Below, in pieces: positions 6,218 through 11,895 of a stretch of DNA of 11,895 bases. A program made the translations under genes and the position numbers. The stretch's first letter is position 1, and every line of letters starts with the position of its first letter. The stretch is from positions 1 to 11,895 of the forward strand of contig JAAUSP010000197.1 in the NCBI GenBank assembly GCA_012032575.1, written 5' to 3'. The notes beneath the pieces are model-generated. The model worked only from the letters and a program-made list of their open reading frames with translations, was not told where the DNA came from and ran no database searches. The DNA is from Anaerolineales bacterium. GTDB lineage: Bacteria > Chloroflexota > Anaerolineae > 4572-78 > J111.

Positions 6218-6796
6218 AACCACTATCCCCCGCAATTCCGGTTCCCCCCATACCGCCCAGGTCCACTGATGGCTGCCCAGGGCTTCGGTGGCAAATTCGA
6301 TGCGGGCGATGTCGCCGCTGTTGAGTTTGAGCGGAAATTCAACGCTTTGCCAGCTTTGGGCGTTGCTCTGCTGGCCCCAAACCCGCAGCCCGTTGACCCG
6401 CACGCTGAAGGCAACCAGATTATCCGGCGCAATCTCGGCTCCATCGCGGATGCCAAAAGCCAGCCGCAGCCGCACCTGGCTGACCGGCTGCGGCACCGGC
6501 ACGTGATACTCGATCACCGCCTGCCCGGCCAGCGGCGGATGCGCCCACAACGCCGGCCGCGTCTCCCCGCCGACGGTTGCGGGGGCCAGGGTGACATCCA
6601 TCCCCGCCGCCGCCCGGCTGGCAAAAATCGCCGCCTCTTTGAAGGCTTCGACAAAGCTGAAACTCCAGCCCTCCGCCCCGGCAGCCTGTTTTTGGACTTC
6701 CTGCCACTGCAAAAAAGCGACAAACTCGGCCACTTTGGCCTGGTTTTCGGGGGAGAGTTGTTGGATGTGTTGGGTCAATTTCGATAAGTTGTTCAA
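6212..6796 (-). CDS. Hypothetical protein: antitoxin-like helical N-terminus joined to a beta-rich C-terminal domain
   Basis: A 194-residue protein of unknown function. Residues 1-35 (LTQHIQQLSPENQAKVAEF and following) look like the short amphipathic helices of DUF2281/antitoxin-type proteins. Residues 65-194 are rich in alternating hydrophobic strands with many tryptophans (VRLRLAFGIRDG, FPLKLNSGDIARIEF, WTWAVWGEPEL), a pattern that suggests a jelly-roll or NPCBM-like sandwich; this is inference from texture. There is no signal peptide and no membrane segment. The likely start is TTG at 6796, whose TTGA overlaps the stop of the HEPN gene by 4 bases, with GAGG just upstream. This tight coupling points to co-translation. 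The stop lies in the adjoining heptamer repeat. Confidence 0.72.
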   Translation of the reverse strand: MNNLSKLTQHIQQLSPENQAKVAEFVAFLQWQEVQKQAAGAEGWSFSFVEAFKEAAIFASRAAAGMDVTLAPATVGGETRPALWAHPPLAGQAVIEYHVPVPQPVSQVRLRLAFGIRDGAEIAPDNLVAFSVRVNGLRVWGQQSNAQSWQSVEFPLKLNSGDIARIEFATEALGSHQWTWAVWGEPELRGIVVK

Positions 6797-7227
6797 AATA
6801 CCTCGCTGATACAGTTTACCCCTTCGGGATCGCCAGCCCGTTTTGTCTCTTGTAGGATGAGGACAATCATTTCATGGATGGCTTGAACAGCCGTTTCTAA
6901 GTCTTGTCGCTCTGGGGGCAACGACTCAGTGATAAAAGGGTAGCGTTCCTCTACGTAAAATTCTCTAACCATAATGCACGTATCAAGATAGTCTTGAAAC
7001 TGGGCATTATAGCTCATAGCCTCATTAAGCAGAACTTCAAGATCGTGGATTCGTTTGAGAGGCCAATTTTTGCTGAGCAGAAATCCTTTGAGATATTTTT
7101 CCGCTGCTTGTTGTAAATGAAAACCAGCGCCTTCAATATCATCGGCGGCAAGCAGAATATCAACCCGCTGAAGGTCTTTATCCGCTTTAGCGAACCAATC
7201 ATCCGGCAGCTTTGATTCGATCGGCAT
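6793..7227 (-). CDS. HEPN domain protein (PF05168 type)
   Basis: A 144-residue helical protein with the HEPN layout: KADKDLQRVDILL (14-26), the central FHLQQAAEKYLKGFLL (36-51), RIHDLEVLL (59-67) and REFYVEERYP (88-97). These blocks match the PF05168 family (QAAEKxLK, THDLxxL, YxxxRYP). The RX4-6H ribonuclease motif of type VII HEPN toxins is not visible after R88, so RNase toxicity should not be assumed. HEPN proteins usually pair with a minimal nucleotidyltransferase, and here one precedes it with a 29-base overlap. The ATG at 7227 follows GAGGTG on the coding strand. The partner relation is well supported by context; the biochemical role is not known. Confidence 0.88.
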   Translation of the reverse strand: MPIESKLPDDWFAKADKDLQRVDILLAADDIEGAGFHLQQAAEKYLKGFLLSKNWPLKRIHDLEVLLNEAMSYNAQFQDYLDTCIMVREFYVEERYPFITESLPPERQDLETAVQAIHEMIVLILQETKRAGDPEGVNCISEVF

Positions 7228-7552
7228 CGTACAACACCTCGCCTTGCTGAAGAATCTCGATGAGGAAAGGGTTACCTTTTCGAAGTTGTTCTTTAAGTTC
7301 CTGGGGAGTAATAACCAGCGGTTGAATTGGGGTCATTCGGCTTTGATCCTGGATGATACGTCCGACCTCAACCCGGCGTTGAAAAGGGGGTTTATTAGTT
7401 TCTTTCACGATAAGCAGGTCAAGGTCGCTGTGCTGGTCGGGTTTACCATAAGCAAAAGACCCAAACAGAATGACTTGTTGGGGCGCGTAGCCAACAATCA
7501 GTTTTTTTAGAAGTCTGCTCAAATCCTGTTTGACTTGTGTTGTCCCTTGCAT
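7199..7552 (-). CDS. Minimal nucleotidyltransferase (MNT), partner of HEPN
   Basis: A 117-residue protein of the MNT family, the small nucleotidyltransferase-fold partner found with HEPN genes. The signature ILFGSFAYGKPDQHSDLDLL (28-47) supplies the GS motif (31-32) and the metal ligands D43 and D45. The third acidic residue, expected in the strand near MTPIQPLVITPQEL (73-86), appears to be a glutamine (Q77), so catalysis may be impaired. In characterised type VII toxin-antitoxin pairs MNT adenylylates the HEPN toxin. Whether that applies here is open, given both the Q77 change and the absent HEPN RX4-6H. The ATG at 7552 lies 19 bases after the Roco stop; no strong Shine-Dalgarno is visible, so coupling to Roco translation is likely. 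Confidence 0.88.
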   Translation of the reverse strand: MQGTTQVKQDLSRLLKKLIVGYAPQQVILFGSFAYGKPDQHSDLDLLIVKETNKPPFQRRVEVGRIIQDQSRMTPIQPLVITPQELKEQLRKGNPFLIEILQQGEVLYDADRIKAAG

Positions 7553-7571
7553 TTCGTCTGCTTTCCTGCCT

Positions 7572-9461
7572 CTATTCTATTGCCCGTAGTTCCATTTGCA
7601 AATTCTTAATTCCGATTTCAATATCTTCGATCTCCAAACTCAAACTGGCTGATTTACCTTTGAGGGCTTCTTCTTCTTTGAGTTTTTGCAAACGGCGAAA
7701 AGAGTTGCGAATAAGCCTCTGCAACTCCTCTTGCCGAGATATTCTGTCAATTCCCGCTCGACGAGTTTCTTCCGCTTCAATGCCATCCAGCAGCGTTTTA
7801 ACGCTGACTCGCTCGCGCAGACCGGGTGGCACGAAGTGCGTTTCGCCCATCTCTTCCAAATCCCGCAAGTATTGATAGTCCACCACAATTTCTGGGTGAT
7901 TGGGGAGAGGCACTTTTTCCTGGACTTCGAGGCCGGGGATGGTGCGGTGAATGGCATCGAATTGGGCACGAATGATGGACAAAAAACGTCGCCGGCCTGA
8001 CTCCGGCCCGGCAACCCAGATAAAAATCTTCCGATCCTCCCGGTCGGCTTTGACCAGGGCGGTGTTGCCCTCGTGGGCTAAAACGACGCCGCTGCGCCAG
8101 TAAATTTGTTCGTGAATGAGGTGATTCATCCGCACAATAAAGCGGGAAATGATACTACCGGGCAAAACACTGTAATGGTACTGAAAAGCCAAAGCGCCCG
8201 TCCAGGAGCCAGTGTCCGGTTCTTCCTTCGGCAGCAAATCGGGGATGAGGAATTTGCGGGCGGTGAAACCTTCAAAGTCGAAGCACAACTCAAACTTGCG
8301 CATCATATCTACAATGAACAAGTGCTTGTCACGGGGGTAACGCTGCGGATCCAAAATGCGGTTAAGCATGACTCGTTCCAGCACGCCGTGATGTTCTGCC
8401 ATCAAGTCGGGGTCGTTCAGAATTTTATAGACGCCGCCCGTGACCCACTCCGGGTTGAGGATGTTGGTCTCTTCCAACCGGGGGTCATCCTGGAAATTTA
8501 GCACCACCCCCAAATCGTGCAGAAAGCCGATCAGGGTGCGCTGGCTGAGGTCGTCGCCGACGCCTTCGGCCTGGCACATATCAAGATACTCGTGGTAAGA
8601 CAGGTAATCCCGCTCCATCTTTTCTAACCCGGTTTTGACGTTGAACCAGCTTTGTAACAATTGATCGTTGACGTGGGGCAGCGCAGCCACCTCCCGCTCG
8701 ATAGCCGCCTGCAATTCGGCCAGCCCCCGCCCGTCGAGGCAGGAGGTTTCGATGATAGCGCGAATCTGAGGATATTTTAACATCAACCCGCGTTTATCCA
8801 GATCGAGCGGCTGTTGGTCAATCTTGTTGCCGACGACAATCACCGGCGACTCGCCGCCGAAGCCGGCAATCATTTTGAGCCAGTATTCCAGCCGGTTCTG
8901 CTCCTCACTGTTGCGGGCATCCAGCACCAGCAGGTAGAGGCTGCGCCTGGTCAGGAAGAATTGGTGGGTGGCATGCATAATCTCTTGCCCACCGAAGTCC
9001 CAGACGTTGAGCCGGATTTGTTGGTTGTTGAGGGTGAGAGGCCAGCGGTGGATGGCAATGCCTTCGGTTTTGGCGGTGGGTAAATCAGCCCGCTCTTCTA
9101 CCAGCCGCTTGACCAGCGAGCTTTTACCTACTTCCGGTTCACCTACAATGAGTAGCTTGACTTCGTTGAGAGGTTTACGCTGGTTAATTTGGAGTTGGAG
9201 GTAGTAGTTGAGAATAGTAGCAGGTTCGTGGGTTTTTGCTAGAATTTCTGGTGGAATTGGAAGCGGATTACCTTTGAGATCGAGATCTATCAAGTTTGAC
9301 AGTTGATTAATTTGCGTGGGCAGTACTCTCAATTGATTGACTCTGAGAGTAAGTATCCTCAAATCAGATAGCTGATTAATCTCTGGAGGCAGGATGGCTA
9401 ATTGATTATCTATGAGGTAAAGTTCTTTGAGGTTAGAGAGTTGACCGATTTCGGGGGGCAA
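7572..9461 (-). CDS. LRR-Roco GTPase, main reading frame (last LRRs, Roc GTPase, COR domain)
   Basis: This is the 3' five-sixths of an LRR-Roco gene. The frame opens in mid-LRR at a TTG that is not a credible start; the true start is the ATG at 9828 in another frame (see next entry). Joined, the protein would be 751 residues. In this 629-residue piece: LRRs to about residue 75; Roc GTPase with P-loop GEPEVGKSS (107-115), switch II WDFGGQE (154-160) and NKID (212-215); a COR domain from about 265 (containing FLHDLGVVL and LNPEWVTGGVYKIL); and a charged coiled-coil tail after about 560. Roco proteins are dimeric GTPases, here cytosolic. It heads the tight run Roco-MNT-HEPN, with 19 bases to MNT. 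A defence or toxin-control role is inference from neighbours. Confidence 0.9.
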   Translation of the reverse strand: MPPEIGQLSNLKELYLIDNQLAILPPEINQLSDLRILTLRVNQLRVLPTQINQLSNLIDLDLKGNPLPIPPEILAKTHEPATILNYYLQLQINQRKPLNEVKLLIVGEPEVGKSSLVKRLVEERADLPTAKTEGIAIHRWPLTLNNQQIRLNVWDFGGQEIMHATHQFFLTRRSLYLLVLDARNSEEQNRLEYWLKMIAGFGGESPVIVVGNKIDQQPLDLDKRGLMLKYPQIRAIIETSCLDGRGLAELQAAIEREVAALPHVNDQLLQSWFNVKTGLEKMERDYLSYHEYLDMCQAEGVGDDLSQRTLIGFLHDLGVVLNFQDDPRLEETNILNPEWVTGGVYKILNDPDLMAEHHGVLERVMLNRILDPQRYPRDKHLFIVDMMRKFELCFDFEGFTARKFLIPDLLPKEEPDTGSWTGALAFQYHYSVLPGSIISRFIVRMNHLIHEQIYWRSGVVLAHEGNTALVKADREDRKIFIWVAGPESGRRRFLSIIRAQFDAIHRTIPGLEVQEKVPLPNHPEIVVDYQYLRDLEEMGETHFVPPGLRERVSVKTLLDGIEAEETRRAGIDRISRQEELQRLIRNSFRRLQKLKEEEALKGKSASLSLEIEDIEIGIKNLQMELRAIE

Positions 9462-9828
9462 GGCAGTTAGGGAGTTTGCTACTAAGGTAAAGTCCTTTGA
9501 GGTTGGAGAGTTGAGTGATTTGGTGAGACAGAGTGGTTAGGAGGTTGAAACCGAGATCAAGGCTAGTTAGATTGGAAAGTTGGCTGATTCCAGCGGGCAG
9601 ATTGGTGAGTCGGTTGAAGGCGAGATCAAGGATGGCCAGGTTAGTAAGTTTGGTAATTTCAGGAGGAAGATCAGTAAGTTTGTTGCCGCTGAGATTAAGT
9701 TCGGTTATGTTGGTGAGTTGGCCAATCTCTGGAGGTAGCATAGTTAGCCGTTTATTGCTGAGGTCAAGTCTTGTCACCCCATCTCTGGCTGCTTGTTCAA
9801 TCAGTTTGAGCAGTTCTTCGTAAGTCAT
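9433..9828 (-). CDS. LRR-Roco GTPase, N-terminal LRR fragment (separated by a 1-base frameshift)
   Basis: The true 5' end of the Roco gene: the ATG at 9828 begins MTYEELLKLIEQAARDG, the usual short helical cap of bacterial LRR-Roco proteins. Then come 23-residue leucine-rich repeats from residue 18 onward with consensus LxxLxLxxNxLTxLPPEIxQLxN. After the fifth repeat begins (LKGLYLSS) the frame leaves the consensus and stops at 9433. Removing one A from the AAA run of the coding strand (9475-9477) restores NSLTALPPEIGQL and joins exactly to the main frame, giving eight repeats. So this is one gene broken by a single extra base, not two genes. A sequencing or assembly indel, or recent decay, would explain it; a programmed shift is less likely because there is no slippery heptamer. 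Confidence 0.85.
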   Translation of the reverse strand: MTYEELLKLIEQAARDGVTRLDLSNKRLTMLPPEIGQLTNITELNLSGNKLTDLPPEITKLTNLAILDLAFNRLTNLPAGISQLSNLTSLDLGFNLLTTLSHQITQLSNLKGLYLSSKLPNCLAPRNRSTL

Positions 9829-9955
9829 TTCGGTTTATGCTTTTGGGTTACTCAGCCTATTTCAGCTATCAGCCTGTCCTGATCGGAAATGGGAGACTGG
9901 CAGAAAGCAGCGACCACTTAAAATATCAAACGTTGCCAGCCACTAACCGTCGCGT

Positions 9956-10399
9956 TTATGCCTGATCGCCGGCCTCTAATAATCTCACATCTTCCAGGTC
10001 AACCTGGCGGCGCGGCCCGCTTGGAAGCGATTAGATCAGCTCGGGAAACAACATGGAAGATTTCGTTGTGATAAGCCATCGTTTCTCGATTTTGCCAGGC
10101 TTGCTCAAAAAGTAAGCCCGGCGTAGACGTTTGTACGTCAATCCGAACCCAATCGTTAAAGATTGTAATTTCGTGGGCCAGCAGTTCATCGGCTGAGGTA
10201 AGCGCCGCAGTCCCCAGGTTTGCCGCCAGAAGCGCATCCAGGAGGCGTTGGGCATTATCAGGCGTGGCTTCGATAAGAATATCAGATCGAAGGTAGCGCG
10301 AGGAACGCCGTGCAGTACTGCCGCAATACCGCCGATAACCACATACCTAACCTGATGTTTTTGAAAGGACGCGAACACGCCCTGTAACTGATTGAGCAT
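9956..10399 (-). pseudogene. Nucleotidyltransferase (GGxAAxxHGxPRxTxDxD type), broken by two frameshifts
   Basis: Reading through two single-base changes gives a coherent 147-residue nucleotidyltransferase. The first frame gives VVIGGIAAVLHGVPRATFDL. One missing G near 10283 (CTGAT for CTGGAT) moves the sequence to a frame giving DILIEATPDNAQRLLDALL and, later, FNDWVRIDVQ. One extra base near 10015 then returns to the first frame for RQVDLEDVRLLEAGDQA and a TAA at 9956-9958. The joined product has GG (23-24), D38 and D40, and a third acidic residue in VRIDV, so the catalytic set would be complete. The start is ATG at 10399 with GGGGAG 7 bases before it. Such proteins resemble AbiEii/MNT-type transferases. 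It overlaps the preceding small gene by 53 bases. Genuine decay and sequencing error both fit. Confidence 0.75.
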
Positions 10400-10558
10400 G
10401 CTTTTGCTCCCCAATGCGAGGGTTATTGGTCAAGATGAGATCGGTAAAAAACACAGTAAATCCATTCGCTCTGAGAGCGATAGGGATTGAAACCAAAGTG
10501 CTTTGGTTTCAGGGGTTTCATCCTGACGGTTGTGGGAGATGGTTAGCAATTTCGTCAT
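10347..10558 (-). pseudogene. Small (70-aa) protein gene upstream of the nucleotidyltransferase, broken by one missing base
   Basis: The ATG at 10556-10558 is preceded by AAGGGAG 9 bases upstream. It opens a frame reading TPETKALWFQSLSLSERMDL, then LLCF, and breaks at the A6 run 10446-10451 (T6 on the coding strand). Adding one T restores FTDLILTNNPRIGEQKHAQ and a tail GRVRVLSK, ending at TAG 10347-10349. The joined 70 residues look like small proteins I associate with this nucleotidyltransferase type in Chloroflexota (pattern WFQSLxLxERMxxLxxFTDLIL, then GRVxVL). That memory is not checked. It overlaps the nucleotidyltransferase by 53 bases and follows DUF4058 by 20 bases. It may be the partner of the transferase. 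Its function is unknown. Confidence 0.62.
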
Positions 10559-10578
10559 TAAAATCTTCTCCCTTATCT

Positions 10579-11358
10579 TTAAATTTTTATCTGTTCTCGC
10601 AGCCACGCTGTCTCCCCTTCTGCCAACGGCGGCGGGGGCGGCTCCTGGCTGTAATCAACCGAAAGGTGATAGTACGCCTCATCATAAACGGCAGTCAGGG
10701 CGGCGGCCAAATCCAGAAGTACGTCTTTGTCGGGGTGACGCAGCGGCACGGGCAGAACGGGCAGGTTATCCTGCCAGCGGATCGGCCAGACTTCGACGGC
10801 GGGGATTTCGGCGCGGGTCAACAGGGCCAGGTAGGGTGTCTCAGGGATGCGCGGGTGCATCCAGGGCCGGCTGCCCCGGCGCAGCAGGTCTATTTCCAGC
10901 AGGTGGACTCCGGCCTCATGCAGCCGCAGCCGTTTCAAGCGATATTGGCTCAGATGAGGCTCGCGCTTGTTGACCGGTGAAAGAATTTCGATGCTGGTCA
11001 CAAGCTGGTTCTGGGCCACATCGCGGATTTCAACCGAAACCAGGCGCACCTGGGGCAGCGGAATGGTGAGGGGGGCCGTCAGAATTGCCTCCGCTTCGAG
11101 GACGGCTGCTCCGCCGGTGGAAGTTGGGGGAGGAGGACTGGCCTGTTTGATCTTCAAAACCTCAACATCGGGGTACATCACCCCAACCTCGGCGGTAAAG
11201 GCGGCATCTTCGATCACCGAAATTTCCAACCGGGCCACATAATTAGGCTGGATTTGGGGCGCTAATTGCCGGCTGATTTGTGTAGCCAGACGATGATGAA
11301 CATCGGGCCATAAATAACCTTCCAAATAAGGGTCCATCCCCGGAAAAGGTGAGGGCAT
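10579..11358 (-). CDS. DUF4058 family protein
   Basis: A 259-residue protein with the hallmark N-terminus PFPGMDPYLE (4-13) followed by WPDVHHRLA (17-25), diagnostic of DUF4058. The core includes VTSIEILSPVNKRE (120-133), a stretch with KR (142-143), and HLLEIDLLRRG (152-162). The EILSP...K and LLEIDLLR strands recall the acidic/lysine arrangement of PD-(D/E)XK-like proteins such as Uma2, but I would not claim nuclease activity. A proline-rich spacer SPPPPTST (74-81) and a second PPPPP stretch near the C-terminus look disordered. The function of the family is unknown. The ATG at 11358 has AGGAGA 7 bases upstream. It is the first gene of the leftward cluster, about 110 bases from a matching promoter, and its leader carries a heptamer repeat. 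Confidence 0.92.
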   Translation of the reverse strand: MPSPFPGMDPYLEGYLWPDVHHRLATQISRQLAPQIQPNYVARLEISVIEDAAFTAEVGVMYPDVEVLKIKQASPPPPTSTGGAAVLEAEAILTAPLTIPLPQVRLVSVEIRDVAQNQLVTSIEILSPVNKREPHLSQYRLKRLRLHEAGVHLLEIDLLRRGSRPWMHPRIPETPYLALLTRAEIPAVEVWPIRWQDNLPVLPVPLRHPDKDVLLDLAAALTAVYDEAYYHLSVDYSQEPPPPPLAEGETAWLREQIKI

Positions 11359-11378
11359 CGGCTGTCTCCTGAAAATAA

Positions 11379-11406
11379 GTGTCAGGTGTCACGTGCCAGG
11401 GGTCAG
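11379..11406. repeat. Tandem heptamers GTGTCAG in the DUF4058 leader
   Basis: Four consecutive 7-mers: GTGTCAG, GTGTCAC, GTGCCAG, GGGTCAG, then a partial GTCG. They lie about 20 bases upstream of the DUF4058 start codon, inside its predicted 5' leader. There is no facing complementary block. Period and degeneracy match the other heptamer elements in the window. Confidence 0.6.
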
Positions 11407-11475
11407 GTCGCAATTTTCATTATCAGTAGCGTGCCCCAGGCTCATGAACATTTCTTTGCTTGCTGCGTCTTCACT

Positions 11476-11504
11476 ATTATAACCCAAGCCCGCCCCTGCT
11501 ACAA
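11476..11504 (-). promoter_or_regulatory. Promoter for the leftward DUF4058 cluster
   Basis: On the minus strand a perfect -10 box TATAAT (11481-11476) is preceded at exactly 17 bases by TTGTAG (11504-11499), which keeps the TTG of the -35 consensus. The predicted start near 11469 gives a leader of about 110 bases before DUF4058. The -35 match is only moderate. Confidence 0.5.
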
Positions 11505-11511
11505 GGCATCA

Positions 11512-11540
11512 TTGGGCAACCCGCCGATTTTGGTTATAAT
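11512..11540 (+). promoter_or_regulatory. Promoter for the rightward gene at 11603
   Basis: A perfect -10 box TATAAT (11535-11540) with a TTGGGC -35-like box (11512-11517) at exactly 17 bases. Its -35 lies 7 bases from the -35 of the opposite promoter, giving a back-to-back divergent arrangement. Transcription would start near 11547, inside the GTTNNAC repeat. Confidence 0.55.
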
Positions 11541-11576
11541 GTTAAACGTTGAACGTTCAAACGTTATACGTTTAAC
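11541..11576. promoter_or_regulatory. Operator-like row of GTTNNAC units at the transcription start
   Basis: Five units, GTTAAAC, GTTGAAC, GTTCAAAC (8 nt), GTTATAC and GTTTAAC, follow one another from the base after the -10 box. The first and last units are mutual reverse complements, and the middle contains the perfect 12-bp palindrome TTGAACGTTCAA (11549-11560). Placement over the predicted start and 5' end suits a repressor-binding array. It could equally be one more intergenic heptamer repeat; binding is not shown. Confidence 0.55.
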
Positions 11577-11602
11577 GCATCGCAGAGAGGATAACCCAAC
11601 TT

Positions 11603-11895
11603 ATGACCGAACCATCACTCAAAAGCCAGGCGCAGGAAATTATGACGACGGTGAACCGGGAACTGCAAACGGTTGAGGCCAAACCGCCGGCGGTGCAACA
11701 AGAGGTGGACGATCTGGCTAACGTGGTGATGAAAAAGATTTTCGGGGTGATCCACGATGTGGACATCGCTGCGGCGACCCGGCGGGTGGAGGCGTTACGG
11801 GCGAAATATCCCGACGAAACGCCGGAGCAGTTGGCGCAGCGCTTGATCCGCGATAAACTCCAGCGCACCGGGGCGGTCGGCGCGGTCACGTCCGG
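11603..11895 (+). CDS. Hypothetical protein, N-terminal part (runs off the window)
   Basis: The ATG at 11603 opens a frame with no stop before the window end, about 97 codons. It reads MTEPSLKSQAQEIMTTVNRE at the start, followed by a charged helical region, then VEALRAKYPDETPEQLAQRL (77 onward region) and RTGAVGAVTS at the edge. The texture suggests soluble amphipathic helices leading into a small-residue, possibly membrane-associated segment. The KYP...TPEQLAxRLI...GAVGAxTS pattern reminds me of EcsC-like or related helical membrane proteins, but this is a weak impression. Codon use is like its neighbours. AGAGAGG lies 12 bases before the ATG, a rather long spacing. A good divergent promoter and an operator-like repeat precede it. 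Confidence 0.72.
   Translation, partial: MTEPSLKSQAQEIMTTVNRELQTVEAKPPAVQQEVDDLANVVMKKIFGVIHDVDIAAATRRVEALRAKYPDETPEQLAQRLIRDKLQRTGAVGAVTS

Noticed and set aside
9459..9461. TTG at 9461 as the real start of the Roco protein
   Set aside because: It lies inside an LRR unit (LPPEIGQL), lacks a ribosome site, and the preceding frame carries the matching upstream LRRs and N-terminal cap.
10456..10493. Single CRISPR-repeat-like sequence ending in GGGATTGAAAC, with palindromic CGCTCTGAGAGCG
   Set aside because: There is no second copy or spacer array, and the stretch is coding on the minus strand (ALWFQSLSLSER of the 70-aa gene). The resemblance to a CRISPR repeat end is chance.
10488..10511. 24-bp palindrome TGAAACCAAAG-TG-CTTTGGTTTCA as operator or terminator
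   Set aside because: It falls inside the same minus-strand coding frame (ETKALWFQ), there is no T-tract, and no promoter is nearby.
10414..10980. 188-aa plus-strand open frame
   Set aside because: It is antisense to the 70-aa gene and DUF4058; the family hallmarks are on the minus strand.
11386..11676. 96-aa plus-strand open frame across the divergent promoter region
   Set aside because: It spans both promoters and the GTTNNAC array and overlaps the better frame beginning at 11603.

Overview
The window reads as bacterial genomic DNA, most likely from a Chloroflexota (Anaerolineae-like) organism or a metagenomic relative. This rests on family content: an LRR-Roco GTPase, a DUF4058 protein, an MNT/HEPN pair, a small protein paired with a GGxAAxxHGxPR nucleotidyltransferase, and intergenic short tandem repeats. 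It is an inference from gene style, not a phylogenetic result. A cyanobacterium-like or other phylum cannot be excluded.

Left part (1-6.1 kb), ordinary metabolism. A gene tail on the plus strand ends near base 95 and is followed by a strong intrinsic terminator (141-178). After about 300 bases without genes comes a minus-strand beta-hydroxyacid dehydrogenase (484-1389). A 561-base gap (1390-1950) holds a nested inverted repeat and a good sigma70-type promoter. That promoter serves a plus-strand operon: polar amino acid ABC permease, its ATPase (8-nt overlap), and an aldo/keto reductase with a strong Shine-Dalgarno. No substrate-binding protein lies in the window. A metallophosphoesterase follows on the same strand, then a convergent AhpD-like carboxymuconolactone decarboxylase family gene.

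Right part (6.2-11.5 kb), accessory minus-strand cluster. Read in its own direction it runs: DUF4058, a 70-aa small protein, a nucleotidyltransferase, an LRR-Roco GTPase, an MNT nucleotidyltransferase, a PF05168-type HEPN protein, and a protein joining an antitoxin-like helical N-terminus to a beta-rich C-terminus. Spacing is tight (20-nt gap, 53-nt overlap, 127-nt gap, 19-nt gap, 29-nt overlap, 4-nt TTGA overlap). Four single-base length changes lie between 9.47 and 10.46 kb. They break the small gene, the nucleotidyltransferase (twice) and the Roco LRR region. They are either sequencing indels or clustered gene decay. The block resembles a toxin-antitoxin or defence island.

Right edge. Back-to-back divergent promoters (11476-11540) serve the cluster and a new plus-strand gene that runs off the window. 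A row of GTTNNAC units starts at the base after that gene's -10 box, where an operator would sit.

The most unusual signal is a set of intergenic elements with different sequences but the same design: tandem units of 7 nt (6 nt in one case), often in facing inverted blocks with equal unit number (8+8, 3+3, 3+3). In three cases the stop codon of the adjoining gene lies inside the repeat.
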